DNA of 64,000 nucleotides from Okapia johnstoni (lineage: Eukaryota; Chordata; Mammalia; Artiodactyla; Giraffidae), in the NCBI GenBank assembly GCA_024291935.2, contig CM044318.1:82098001-82162000 (forward strand), given 5' to 3'. This document shows, in pieces, positions 33,440-44,296 of this stretch; within the stretch, counting starts at the first letter, position 1, and every line of letters begins with the position of its first letter. The notes beneath the pieces were generated by a model, which was not told where the DNA came from, ran no database searches, and saw only the letters and a list, made by a program, of their open reading frames with translations. Both the position numbers and the translations under genes were made by a program.

Positions 33440-33966
33440 CCCTGGAGAATCTCATTCACATTTTAACTTCAGTCACTGAGTGCTTCACCCGAGTTTCTAT
33501 CTTCATCTCAGACTTCTTTCTACAGCTCCAGACCCACATGTCCAAGTACTACTTATGGGATGTCCCAACTTAGATAACCAGCAATTTCAGTGTAAATGTT
33601 CAACACTGAACTTGTCATCTACTCCACTTCTCACACTTCTGAGAAAGAAAAAGGCTTCTTTCCTTCTTTCATGTTCCAGATTCAGCAACTGACAGAACAA
33701 TCCCCATCAGCACGAATTCATCCCTGGCTTCTCCCCCACCTCCACCTCCAGCATCTCCAAGGCTGCTGATTTCACCTCTCTCAGCGGCCCCTTCTCCTGA
33801 TTCCCGACACCATCACCACCAGAGCCTTAGTTATCTTATCATTACTTCAAAGAATTACTGAAGTCTCCAGTTTTGTTTTTCTGCCTCTAACTGTGGCTCT
33901 CCATCAACATGATGTCATTCACAGGCTGCCAGTGATCTCTGTCAAATGCAAAACTGGTCATAGGGT
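33440..33966 (+). mobile_element. Old LINE-like repeat, same family as at 25.8 and 41.7 kb
   Basis: Blocks 'ctccagacccacatgtcc', 'caacactgaacttgtcatct' and 'ccaccaccagagcc' resemble the other two copies in order. A BovB has inserted at its right end. Confidence 0.4.
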
Positions 33967-34278
33967 CTCCTAAAGGAGATTAGTCCTGGGTGTTCATTGG
34001 AAGGACTGATGTTGAAGCTGAAACTCCAATACTTTGGCCACCTCATGCGAAGGGTTGACTCATTGGAAAAGACCCTAATGCTAGGAAGGATTGGGGGCAG
34101 GAGGAGAAGGGGACAACAGAGGATGAGATGGCTGGATGGCATCACCGACTCGATGGACATGGGTTTGGGTGGACTCAGGGAGTTGGTGATGGACAGGGAG
34201 GCCTGACGTGCTGTGGTTCATGGGGTCGCAAAGAGTCGGACACGACTGAGTGACTGAACTGAACTGAACTGAACTGAA
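33967..34278 (+). mobile_element. BovB LINE 3' end, 5'-truncated
   Basis: From 'ctcctaaaggagattagtcc' to four or more GAACT tail units. Close to the copy at 23.5 kb. Confidence 0.93.
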
Positions 34279-36360
34279 GAGACAGGCATTTAAGTCCAAC
34301 AATTTGAGTGCAGACCATGACAGGTCTGGAGGACAGAAAGGAAATAGCAAAAATGGAAATGTAATTGTTTTCTGCCTTTGACCAAATTCCTTCTGAGTTT
34401 TAGAAAGTAACAGAAGAAGAGTTCCCTCACTATGGAAAAACAGAAATCCAGAAAGAAAAATGAAAACTCCCTCTGACTGACTTAGAAGAGTAAGTTTATG
34501 AAATAGAAATACATTCATCGGCTTTATTTTTTTTTCTTTCCTTTTGAAATCATCCTACTTGAATTAAATCGCGTTAACTTCCTAAGGGAATTACTTTTAC
34601 TTTGAATTCTGATGTGGACAAGAGATTTAAATAAGAAAAAGAAAGGCTACCTGTGTCTCTTAATTGCTACCTTGTTATTCCCTGTGACAGTGCTTTGGCT
34701 TGCTACATTTAGTTGAGTATCAGCAAAGTAAACAACGATGTAATTATTCCACCCAGTGAAGAGCCGGGAAACTTTTCTGAACTTGACAGTGAAAACAAAT
34801 AGAAAAAGTAGTACAAAATCCCCAAGGGGCAACCATACCTTTACCATTCATTTCAACCCCCAGCACACTAGCAACGACCTCAGGCCATCCCCTCCAGTAA
34901 TAAAGCACATCCCTTTATCTGGAGCAATTTCTTTAAAGCTCTTCTCAATCATTCAACAGACATTTAACAAGTACATTGTTACTGGAGAAAAAGAAACATA
35001 ACACCAACCCCTGCCTTAGACATTTTTGTACCTACCCCTTCCTCATTTTCACTCCCCTCTTCAGTCATTTGTTCCATAGGTACAAGATCCTCTAAAACAA
35101 ATGCTGTTTTTCAGTTGCTCAAGTCACCTATTACCTAAAACATGTCAATGCAAGATTGCCTCAATGTCAAGCTCATAGCTATCGATAAAATCATTCATCT
35201 ACACTACAAAAGTATTTGCCAATATATATCTCCATTTTATAGAGTGGTATCCTCCAGTAAAAAAAGAAAAAAAAAATCTGCATATAACTATTAAATTCTC
35301 AAGTCCTTGTTACATGAAGATCTACAATTTTGCTTCTTTTTAAATACAAGTGCCTGGCCCTTTACTATATGGGAAAATTTAACCCCACCTCCTCTTTTCT
35401 TTCTGTTAATAAAAGCCAAGCTTTAATCCTTATCTTGTCACTTTGACTATGACATTATTAATGAACATCATTATGTTTGTTTCTCCAATGAAAAGACCAA
35501 TTCATAACTTTGCCAATGATGTGAAAACTAGAGTTTGAAAAGACTGTATACTACAGAACAACTGTTGATCTTAGAACCTTTCTATCTAAAAATCCATTCC
35601 CTGTCTCTAAGTAACAAGAACAGGTAGTCAAGGTACCATGAAGTGTTTACCTTCCGACTTGAATTTATTACTTTAATATTGTAGCTTATGAATTATGGGT
35701 TCTGTATTTATCACACTGCTTGTCAGTATCAACATTAACATAAACCTTGTGGCTTTGACAATGAATCTGAAAAAGTCCCCATACAGTCTGAGAGGGGAGA
35801 GCCTAATTTGGTGGAGTATAATAAATGTCTCTTGCCATCATAGAATATCTGCTTCTCAGGTTCAGTTAACGTCTGAATGATTCTCCTTCTGAGAGGACAG
35901 GAATACTCCTTGATGTCCCTGTCATCTACAGGGTGGCCGAGAATGAGCAGTCACTAACGTGACCCCCAAACGCTCTCTTCTTTTCATTCCCCTCAAGTCC
36001 TGTCTAGGGCAGCAAGAGGAACTGATGGAGGGGCCGCAATCTTCAGACCGGAGCACTGCATCCATCATGCCGTTTCCTCCCACCTGCAGTGCATCCCCCT
36101 TCTTTTCCTTCTCTCCTCTCCTTAGGGTTGTTCTTCTCGACCTACACAGCACTCTCCGCCCGTGGTCTGAATTTTTACAGCCGACCAGATAAAACGCCCA
36201 GGGATCCCCAACACTTCCTGAAAGCACTACCTGCATGGATGTTTTCAAAACCACTCTTAGGGAAAAAAAAGACCATGGGGTGGGATCTTGCTACATTGGT
36301 TTCACAGCCCTACCAAGTTTTGGTACAGAACGAGTGGGCTTGGTGCCCACAATTTGGAGC

Positions 36361-36482
36361 GAAAACCAGGAGGAGCCCTGAAACAAATACACACACACAC
36401 ACACACACGCACACACACACAGTGCTACAACTTGGGAGTGAAAACCAGGAGCCCTGAAACAAATACACACACACACACATGA
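36361..36482. repeat. 79-bp tandem duplication containing CA microsatellites
   Basis: 'gaaaaccagg' and 'agccctgaaacaaatacaca' occur at 36361 and again from 36440. The first copy has the longer CA tract (about 36391-36420) and the second a shorter one (about 36465-36479). It adjoins the CpG island. Confidence 0.88.
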
Positions 36483-36915
36483 AACTGCAACCCGGAAAGA
36501 TCCGACAGGGGCCCATGGCCTGAAAGGTGCCACCTCGGATGACAGTGCAATGTACGCAGCGGAGGCGCCTTCTCCCCGCTTTTCGGGACTCCGGCGACGC
36601 GCTCGGCCCACTGCCGACCACTTGCTCCCATCTGCCAAGAAGCGCTGCCCGCCAAAGTGACACGAGGGGCCGAAGTCCGGCCTCGGGCCGGCCGGGCGCA
36701 CACTCCCCGCCCCCGGCCGCCCCCGGGCCTCGCGGCCCCGCAGGGAGGGCGGGTCCGCTCCGCGCGCCGGGACGCGGCTCCGCGAGGCCGGGGGGCGTCT
36801 CCTCCCGGGGGTTTCACCAGTCGGGGCGGGGCGGTCCGGAGACCCCGGCGGGCCCGCAACAGGTGCGCCGGGCCGCCCCCACCACGGCCTCCCGCCGCCG
36901 CGGCCCGGCCTTTAC

Positions 36916-37190
36916 CTGCGGTCCGCGGACGGAGTCCCGGGCGCGGCCGCCCTTCCCCGCCGAGCTCGCCGGACGCGCGGACTGACGAACGGACGCCCAG
37001 TCGGCGACGGAGGGCCCACGGGGCCCCACTCGAAGGCCCCGCCGGGGACGCGAGGGCCGCCGTGGAGAGGGCGCGATCGCCCGACCAGGCCGCCGCGGGG
37101 CAGCGCGTCTTCCGCCCGCGGGCCCCCTCCGCCCGCCGCGCTCTCGCTGCCCCCCGTAGACGCGCGGGCCCTCGCTCGCTCGCGTTTCCT
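36916..37190 (-). other. DHX32: Probable non-coding first exon of DHX32 (upper boundary unknown)
   Basis: Inside the CpG island the minus strand reads CGCAG followed by GTAAAGG, a good 5' splice site with the cut at 36916/36915. It is the best minus-strand donor I see in the island, and it lies in the right place to join the acceptor near 21025. In human the DHX32 and FANK1 starts lie very close together, pointing apart; I know this from the established gene order. The exon top (transcription start) cannot be read from sequence, and 37190 is only a placeholder just below the FANK1-side promoter elements. Joining it to coding exon 1 implies an intron of about 15.9 kb. Confidence 0.5.
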
Positions 37191-37247
37191 GGCGTCTTTT
37201 GGTCCCTCCCTCTCGCCGTCCTTCCTGCCCTTCCTCCTCCCCCTCTC

Positions 37248-37259
37248 GCCCCGCCCCCT
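37248..37259 (+). promoter_or_regulatory. GC box (SP/KLF type)
   Basis: The string gccccgccccct is a strong GC box. It lies about 110 bases upstream of the proposed FANK1 start codon and one base before the X-box. Confidence 0.6.
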
Positions 37260-37275
37260 GGTTGTCAGGGCAACC
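37260..37275. promoter_or_regulatory. X-box-like RFX site in the FANK1/DHX32 promoter
   Basis: GGTTGTC-AG-GGCAACC is two inverted half-sites with a 2-base spacer. The RFX X-box pattern is GTNRCC, 0-3 bases, RGYAAC. The right half (GGCAAC) fits fully and the left half (GTTGTC) differs at one position. RFX factors drive ciliary and testis genes, which suits FANK1. Occupancy is inferred, not shown. Confidence 0.6.
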
Positions 37276-37366
37276 AGAGCGACGCCGGCCCCCGGGAGGA
37301 GAGGCGTTAGAAGGGGCTTGCGGCGCCGGGGGCTCGGCCCGTGGGGGCCCGGGAGCAGCTTCCTCT

Positions 37367-37379
37367 ATGGAGCTCCAGA
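37367..37379 (+). CDS. FANK1: Probable FANK1 first coding exon (13 coding bases, MELQ plus one base)
   Basis: On the plus strand of the island, ATG GAG CTC CAG A is followed directly by GTAAGG, a good 5' splice site, so the reading frame leaves the exon after four codons and one base. Human FANK1, as I recall it, begins MEPQR with an early junction, so MELQ plus a split codon fits. FANK1 is a fibronectin type III and ankyrin-repeat protein of about 345 residues, expressed in testis and ciliated cells. None of its domain sequence is visible here because it would lie in later exons. The ATG context is modest (T at -3, G at +4). Without a matching second exon in the window, the call rests on position, orientation, four residues and the splice site. 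Confidence 0.55.
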
Positions 37380-37383
37380 GTAA

Positions 37384-37410
37384 GGGGGCCGGGGCCGGGG
37401 CCGGGGCGGG
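37384..37410 (+). repeat. GGGGCC hexamer run, G-quadruplex-type, at the start of FANK1 intron 1
   Basis: Three full GGGGCC units and a partial fourth, then GGG, begin three bases after the splice-donor GT. At least four G-runs of three or more are present, so the non-template strand of FANK1 can form a G-quadruplex on paper. Confidence 0.8.
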
Positions 37411-37683
37411 CCTCCCCCGGAACGGGTGTGGGGCCCCTGCGCGCGGCTCCGCAGACTTTTTTTTTTAACGCTTTTGACCTGGATATGCGGTCCCCGTCTC
37501 GCGCTTTCTGCTCTGGGAGAGCCGAGAAAGGGGCTAAGTCCTGCGGAGTGTGATCGTCGGGAGCCAGAGGGCTGCGTGAGCTCGGGAATGTCGGCTGGAG
37601 GAGGCGGAGCCTCCAGGGTGTTCCTTCCTGAAATGACCCCCCCAAGCAAATCCATTTCTTGTTACTACTACTGTCATTGTTAT

Positions 37684-37897
37684 TGGAGCTTCCCTGGTGG
37701 CTCAGATGGTAAAGCATCCGCCCGCAATGCGGGAGACACAGGTTCGATCCCTGGGTTGGGAAGATCCCCTGGAGGAGGGCATGGCAACCCGCTCCCCAGT
37801 ATTCTTGCCTGCAGGATCCTGTGGACAGAGGAGCCTGGCGGGCTGCAGCCCACAGGGTCGCAGAGGCAGACACAACTGAAGCGACTTGGCATGGCAC
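37684..37897 (+). mobile_element. Bov-tA SINE just downstream of the CpG island
   Basis: A full sense copy, CpG-rich for this family ('catccgcccgcaatgcggg'), from 'gagcttccctggtggctcag' to 'gaagcgacttggcatgg'. The flanks gtcattgtt (left and right) look like its target duplication. Confidence 0.9.
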
Positions 37898-38255
37898 AGT
37901 CGTCATTGTTTTGTTTGGTACTTTGATTCATTGACCGCAAGTAGCCATTCTGCTTCTAAAATGTCAGCAACTGAACCTGCAAGGAGGCTAGCTCTCGTAT
38001 ATATTAGAGGAGATGGCGTCCTCTTCCCAGTAGTCTGAGGTTTGAAGGGGAGAAAAAATTTTGAGCTTTGTGCAAGACTGTTTAATTCGTTGCTAGAGGT
38101 TCTCCGAGGTAGGCTTGGACACGCAAAAAAGAAAAAAAAAGTTACAATTTCTTTTTCTCTTTCCCACTTTGTTTGACAAAAGGTGAGCCGTCTGGAATTA
38201 TCAGATCTAACACAATCTTTAACTTACTGTGTTTTTGATTGTTGTTCAGTGTGCT

Positions 38256-38461
38256 GTGCTTAGTCGTTCAGTCGTGTCCGACTCTTGCGACCCCATGGAC
38301 TGTAGCCCACCAGGCTCCTCTGCCCATGGGATTCTCCAGGCAAGAATACTGGAGTGGGTTGCCATGCCCTCCTCCAGGGCATCTTCCCAACCCAGGGATA
38401 CAACCCAGGTCTCCCACATTGCAGGCAGATTCTTTACCATCTGAGCCACCAGGGAAGCCCA
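38256..38461 (-). mobile_element. Bov-tA SINE, reverse
   Basis: A full reverse copy from 'tgtgcttagtcgttcagtcg' to 'gccaccagggaagccca'. Both flanks carry 'ttgattgtt'. Confidence 0.9.
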
Positions 38462-40507
38462 TTGATTGTTATTATTATGTTATTACTACTGCTACTACTA
38501 CTATTCAAACCTTTCTAGGGACACAATGCTCCATCCTTCTTTCCCAAGCTAATGTTTTATTGCTCCTTTTGTTCTTAAAATAAGAACAGTGTTTCGTATG
38601 GAGACTAGAAAGACCTGGAACTTTTATAGAAGGATGAAGTGTGACTCTGAAAACCAAGTTGTCTTTTCTTGCACAATTTCAGAAATGAAAGTACTCAGAC
38701 CACATCCATCCTCGGGGGATATGCTGATGTTGTTAAAGGTCGTTAGTTTCCAAGGAGGTTTTGAAAGAGTTTTTCCTTTCTTCTAACTCCCTTGCTGAGC
38801 AGAAAGCTTGTAAGTTGAGAATTATAGTTTGAATTGATTTTACACAGTATCCTATCACTTACACTTGTAGCTGTCTGGATTCTGTGTGTTAACTAACCTG
38901 TTGAAAGAAATTTAACTTACAACAATGTTAGAATTTTTGTATCATTTCAAAGTAACGGCCAGGGTGTGTATGTTCTCTCTTTAGAGAAGAAATGAAGTGA
39001 AAAATCTCTCTTAAAAATACCAACTTTATTTCTTCAAATTTATGTTACTCTCTAACTATGTAAACTAAAAATCTCAAGCCCTTCAGCGCTCAGACTCTTT
39101 ATCCACTCGCTAGTCCATGGTATTCACTATGTCTAAAGACTGTCCTGGGGTGGAGGATTGAACAGTGGATAGAACCCTGTTAGCTTTGGCTATCCCTGGA
39201 AAACTGAGCAGACACTTGCCTAAGAACTTCTAAAACCTCCCTGGGGTCTGAGATTGGGGGAAAGGAAATGGACAGAAGACTTCCAGCAGAATAACCCAAC
39301 AAAGAATGAGGGAAAGGGGTTCCAGACAGGTCCCTGAGACCAGAGAGAGCAGTGTGGGTTTAAGGTTCAGAGTTCAAAGATCAGGAGAGCTGTAACAAAG
39401 AAGACTGAGGGGTGGAGGGGAGGAGGAAGAAAAGAGACAAGGCTGGAAAAGTGAGTAGGAACCAGATCCTGGAGACTTTGTAAAACTGTGAAAAATTTAT
39501 TACCTCTATGAATGACACGTTTATATCTGATCACATTGGGTCTTAATGTGGAAAATATTTGTTAAATAATCTTTTATAGCTGGGACACAACTGTAAATTT
39601 ATTCTGTTTCACATACTCTCAAATGCTGTCATCAGTTTAATTTTAGATAATTCAAATAATGAACATTTAGCTTAGGGAATTCTTTCACAGCCTAGTAAAC
39701 ACCATTTTGGGTAAATATTATTTGCTGTTAGTAAATATTTTAAAGGACAAGGTTAGATGATCTTTAAGGTCCCTTTTAGCTTTAAGAAATGTACCCTACC
39801 AGATTCCACCTGAGACTCAAGTTACTATTTTATTCTCTCAAAGATATTGGAAAATACCATGGCTGTGATATTAACAAATACTACAATTATACTGTCATCA
39901 ATATTATATTAACAATATAGTATGTTGTTATGCCAACATTATCTGGCATATTTTAAGCCTGGTGTGTACATGATACCATTTGTTATTGAGGGGTTTCAAG
40001 TAGCATTTTACTGGTATAGTTGAATATAGCACCAGTAAATTGATTTAAAGGGAAGCACCTTCTTTATTGCCTTTAAGGATTAAACATGTATCTAAGGACA
40101 ACACCCAAGAACTACTAGAAATAACCCCCAAGTCAGTCTTACCCATTCTGTTTCCACACACTTAGGTTTCTATTACTTTTAGGAGTGACCTTTATTAACC
40201 GAGTCATTAAAGTCCCATAAACATAAACACTTCAAATCCCACAGCCGGATCACACTCTGGCAATAAGCAGAGGGTGACTGGGGCTGCCACCGTTGTGCAG
40301 AATGATAGTAAGTCAATGATCCAAGAAATGACTCCTAGGGGAAAGGGGCAAATTAAATCAGCTTACAACCCTGGGCTGCTCGGAATGGTTTTGGCTCTTG
40401 GCTTACATATTTACATCTTTAATTATTTTCTCCCTAAACTAACAATGCTGTTGGGAACATAACCTATGTATGAAATAACATGAAAAATGTACATCAAATT
40501 CCCATTT

Positions 40508-40647
40508 TTTTTAATATTAATTTATTTGGCTGCTCCAGGTCTTTAGTTGCAGCATGTGGGATTTAATTCCCTTACCAACGATCAAACCCAGGCCCCCTGC
40601 ATTGGGAGCTTGGAGTCTTAGCCACTGGACCACCAGGGAAGTCCCTC
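40508..40647 (-). mobile_element. CHR-type SINE, reverse
   Basis: From 'atttatttggctgctccagg' to 'ggaccaccagggaagtccc'. It is the first of a row of three SINE insertions. Confidence 0.78.
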
Positions 40648-40664
40648 AAATTCCTATCTTTAAA

Positions 40665-40936
40665 AAAGTATTTATTTTTGGCTGTGCTGGGTCTTCCTCG
40701 CTATGCACAGGCTTTCACCAGTTGCAGCTAGTGTGGGCTACTCTCCAGTTGCAGCGCAAACACTTGTCTCTGTGGTGGGTTCCCTTGTTGTGGAGCACAG
40801 GCTCTAGGTGCGCCAGCTCAGTAGTTGCGGTGCATGGGCTTAGTTACCCCGCAGCACGTGGAGTCCTCCCCGACCAGGAACTGAACCAGTGCGCCCTGCA
40901 TTGGAAGGTGGACTCTTGTCCACTGCGCCACCAGTG
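40665..40936 (-). mobile_element. CHR-type SINE, longer copy, reverse
   Basis: From 'tatttatttttggctgtgct' through 'gttgtggagcacaggctcta' to 'ccactgcgccaccagtg'. It is fuller than its left neighbour. The open frame at 40554-40937 is a translation of these two SINEs. Confidence 0.8.
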
Positions 40937-41252
40937 AAAGTAAAAGTCGCTCAGTCGTGTCTGACTCTGCGACCCCATGGACTATACAGTCCATGGAATT
41001 CTCCAGGCCAGAATACTGGAGTGAGCAGCCTTTCCCTTCTCCAGGGGATCTTTTCAACCCAGGGATGGAACCCAGGTCTCCTGCCTTGCAGGCGGATTCT
41101 TTACCAGCTGAGCCACCAGGGAAGCCCAAGAATACTGGAGAGGGTAGCCTATCCCTTCTCCAGTGGATCTTCCTGACCCAGGAATCAAACTGGGGTCTTC
41201 TGCATTGTAGGCAGATTCTTTACCAACTGAGCTCGCCAGCCAGGAAGTCCTA
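40937..41252 (-). mobile_element. Bov-tA SINE with two heads, reverse
   Basis: There is a tail at the left (short form, CCATGGACT-ATAC-AGTCCATGG) and two head units ending at about 41128 and 41250, joined at 'aagaatactggagagggtag'. It abuts the CHR copy with no spacer. Confidence 0.87.
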
Positions 41253-41649
41253 AATTCCATTTTTTTTTTTAAGAGAAGATTTAAGTTCAACAATACTATC
41301 TCTTTACTAACATTTTAGTAAGTGACAATGCCAAGGAGTAGTTTGCAGGTCTTTAAACCTTCCTCTCATGATCTTCCCTAGCCCACCAAATCACCCTAAA
41401 CAAGCACATAATCTGAAATTTAAAATGTGTATATTTATCAAGTGTAGCATCAAGATACACCCTTAGCTCCCACTTAAAACCGTATTGCCACCTGCCCTCT
41501 AAACTCTCCCTAAATAAAAAATGCTGGACCTAGTTCAGGCCAGGTAGCAGTTTCTTGATAGACACCTCCCTTTTCAAAGGAATCCTAAATGGGATTCTAG
41601 GTTACTCCAATGACTAAGAGACTGAGACATAGCCTTAAAGGGGTGAAGA

Positions 41650-42665
41650 CCTGTTTCTCCAAACCTGTTTTCCCACTGGTCTGCCCCATCTATGTGTCGG
41701 ATTTCACCATGTTCCCAACTACTCCAGCTGGAAATCTGAGTGTCATCCTGAGCTCCTCTCTTTTACTCAGCACCCCTCCCACTCACCCCACCCACCAGCG
41801 TGCCTGTTTTTTCCACCTTACACACCCTAACTCTGTGTCTTTCTCTCTGCGGTCATCATCCATACTCCAAGCCACCCTCTTGCCTCACCTGTGTTGGGAG
41901 TCTCTGTTGATTTCTGCATTTCCTTTCCCCACCTGTGCTCACCTGGGGACCAGAGTAAGCTTTTCAAAATGCACAGATCATGTCACTCCCCTGCCAAAAC
42001 CCCCCCAAGAGTTCTTATCCAGCTGCCTCTGCAACCCACCACGTATAGGATCTTGGGTACATTATGCTTCAGCCCCACGGTCTTTTTGTCCCTTCTCCAT
42101 ACCAAGCTCCTTCGGGACCGCAGGTCTTTGCACAGGCTCTTCCCAGGGCGGGGGATGCTCTCCCTCCTGCTCTGGTCCCACTCAGTGTCTTCTGGTCTCG
42201 GCTTAAACGTCACTCCTTTGTGCTTCGTGTTCAGTCGCTCAGTCATGTCCACCTCTGCGACTCCATGGACAGTAGCCCGCCAGTCTCCTCTGTCCATGGG
42301 ATTTCCCAAGCAAGAATACTGGAGTGGGTGGCCATTTCCTTCTTCAGGGGATCTTCCCGACCCAGGGATCGAACCCCTGACTCCTGTGTCTCCTGCATTG
42401 TAGGCGAATTCCTCACCGCTGAGCGGTCAGGGATGCCCCATGTCACTCCTTGTTGAGTGCTTTCCTCTGATTCTCCAAAGAGGGTCAGGCCCCCTCCCTG
42501 TGTTAGTCCTGTGTCTGCAGTGATCACAGTCTGTAATTCTCTCGTTAATTTTCACAATCTGTGTTCTCCCCCGGGCTGTAGGGTGGCTGAAGAGGGCCCA
42601 GTCTACCATTCTGCTTCCAACACTTAACATGGAATAGGCCCTGAACAAGCATTTATTGAATGGAT
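41650..42665 (+). mobile_element. Old LINE-like repeat interrupted by a Bov-tA
   Basis: 'gatcatgtcactcccctgcc', 'ggtctttgcacaggctcttc' and an end 'caagcatttattgaatggat' follow the ancient-LINE order also seen at 25.8-27.7 kb. The 198-residue open frame at 41610-42206 runs through it and is not a gene. Confidence 0.5.
42228..42439 (-). mobile_element. Bov-tA SINE inside the old LINE, reverse
   Basis: From 'tgttcagtcgctcagtcatg' to 'agcggtcagggatgcccc'. 'gtcactcctt' occurs on both sides, the likely target duplication. A small local duplication ('ctgactcctgtgtctcctg') is present in the head. Confidence 0.87.
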
Positions 42666-43139
42666 GGCACTGCTGTTAACACCTGGGTGCCTTATTTAAT
42701 TTTATTTCCTTAAGAGTGTTGCGATGTGCTTCAAAAGAAAGCCATTTTACTCCGTAACAGAAAGGGCTGTGCACCAGTGAGATTTGAATTGCCTCTTGTG
42801 TTGTATGCTTTGGGTAAAGTTCATTTAAATCAGGAGCTTGTAAATGTCAGGTGAATTACAAGTATGGCATTTCTTTTTCTTCACTAGTTTAAAAGGGGGT
42901 CTTTTAAGTATCTCAATCTATCCGGTAAAATTAAGGAAATAAGACAATCTTATTTGGGGGGACTAACAGACTTCCAGTTCATAGACTCAACAAAATCTTT
43001 GCACTGCCATGGAGTACTTGTTCATTAATTATCTGAGAGACTGCTGAGTATTTAAGAACAATAAATTAGTGAAACCCAGGAGTGTTTTTTAAAACTCTTG
43101 TGTAACAATTTTTTGTCAAGTAGTCTTAGTCTCTTACAG

Positions 43140-43553
43140 AGTGAGGTAAGTCAGAAAGAAAAACACCAATACAGTATGTTAATGCATATACATGGAATTT
43201 AGAAAGATGGTAACAATGACCCTATATGGGAGACAGCAAAAGAGACACAGATGTAAAGAACAGACTTTTGGACTCTGGGAGAAGGCCAGGGTGGGATGAA
43301 ATGAAGGAATAGAATTGAAACATGTGTATTACCATATGTGAAATAGATCACCAGTCCAAGTTCGATGCATGAGACAGGGTGCTCAGGGCTGGTGCACTGG
43401 GATGACCCTGAGGGATGGGATGGGGAGGGAGGTGGCAGGGGGGTTCAGGATGGGGGACACATGTACACCCGTGGCTGATTCATGTCAATGTATGGCAAAA
43501 CCACTACAATATTGTAAAGTAATTAGCCTCCAATTAAAATAAATAATTTTTTA
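43140..43553 (+). mobile_element. Young bovine-type L1 3' UTR
   Basis: From 'gtgaggtaagtcagaaagaa' through 'ctggtgcactgggatgaccc' and 'gggttcaggatgggg' to 'cctccaattaaaataaat'. Only the 3' UTR is present, so it is 5'-truncated and has no open frame. Confidence 0.85.
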
Positions 43554-44035
43554 AAAAGAATATTAATTCTATCAATTAGATTGCAATTCAAAAGTTACCA
43601 TTAAGAAATAAAGCCTTCTTTAAATCAAATTTAAAACTTAAAAAAATTCAAAGTAACAGGTTTTAAATAGCTATAAAATCCCCATCAAAATACTGACATT
43701 CATTGCCATCCTGACCTCAGCATGCTCAGCCCGCCACAGGGAGGGGCAGACCGACTAGATGGGTGCAGCTGTGTCTCAGCAGAAGCTCAGCACTATCCTC
43801 CAACCAAGTCTGTACCTGATAACTAAGAGTGGCCTGGATGAGTCACTAAGTACAGAAGGTGGTGCAAACTCCTTCACAAGTAAACAACTCACACCAGTGT
43901 TCTGTGCATTTCCCTGCTCACTGGGCTGGGGCAAAACTGGAAATGCTTATCCTGGGACCCTGCCGAAGTCTGGGGACATTTCTGTCCTGAGCAGCAGAAA
44001 GAAAGGAGGAGGCATCCCTTGCTTTTAAATTCCTT

Positions 44036-44296
44036 TAGCTGAAACTCCAATACTTGGGCCTCCTGATTCGAAGAACTGACTCATTTGAAAAGACCCTGAC
44101 GCTGGGAAAGATTGAGGGCAGGAGGAGAAGGGGACGACAGAGGATGAGATGGTTGGATGGCATCACTGACCCAATGGACATGAGTTTGGGTAAATTCCAG
44201 GAGTTGGTGATGTACTGGAAGGCCTGGTGTGCTGCGGTCCGTGGTGTCGCAAAGAGTCGGACGCGACTGAGTGACTGAACTGAACTGAACTGAGCT
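44036..44296 (+). mobile_element. BovB LINE 3' end, short
   Basis: It enters at 'gctgaaactccaatacttgg' and ends with three GAACT-type tail units. It is the shortest BovB here, 5'-truncated. Confidence 0.92.

Larger units (their letters stand above)
21026..36915 (-). other. DHX32: DHX32 first intron (between the probable non-coding exon and coding exon 1)
   Basis: It is about 15.9 kb if the proposed first exon is right. It is crowded with ruminant repeats between 23 and 34.3 kb. Stretches 21640-23040, 25280-25830, 27670-28760, 28995-29800, 30210-30860, 31135-31480, 32480-33050 and 34280-36350 contain nothing I can name. The acceptor is the pyrimidine-rich CTCTGTTTGCAG ending at 21026. Confidence 0.55.
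36530..37470. promoter_or_regulatory. CpG island, shared head-to-head promoter of DHX32 and FANK1
   Basis: Nearly a kilobase is very rich in G, C and CpG, against AT-rich flanks on both sides. There is no TATA box at a sensible place. It has a minus-strand donor at 36915 (DHX32 side) and a plus-strand ATG and donor at 37367-37381 (FANK1 side), about 450 bases apart. A GC box (gccccgccccct, 37248-37259) abuts an X-box-like site (37260-37275). This is the usual layout of a housekeeping bidirectional promoter that also drives a cilium/testis gene. Long GC-rich open frames across it are compositional artefacts. Confidence 0.85.

Noticed and set aside
36657..37310. A 217-codon plus-strand open frame (and overlapping frames on the minus strand) in the CpG island
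   Set aside because: It is open because the sequence is extremely GC-rich and poor in stops. The composition is Arg/Pro/Ala/Gly without any domain, and both strands are open at once.
41610..42403. Overlapping 198- and 170-codon plus-strand open frames
   Set aside because: They run through an old LINE-like repeat and then into a reversed Bov-tA SINE. No splice sites or protein resemblance.
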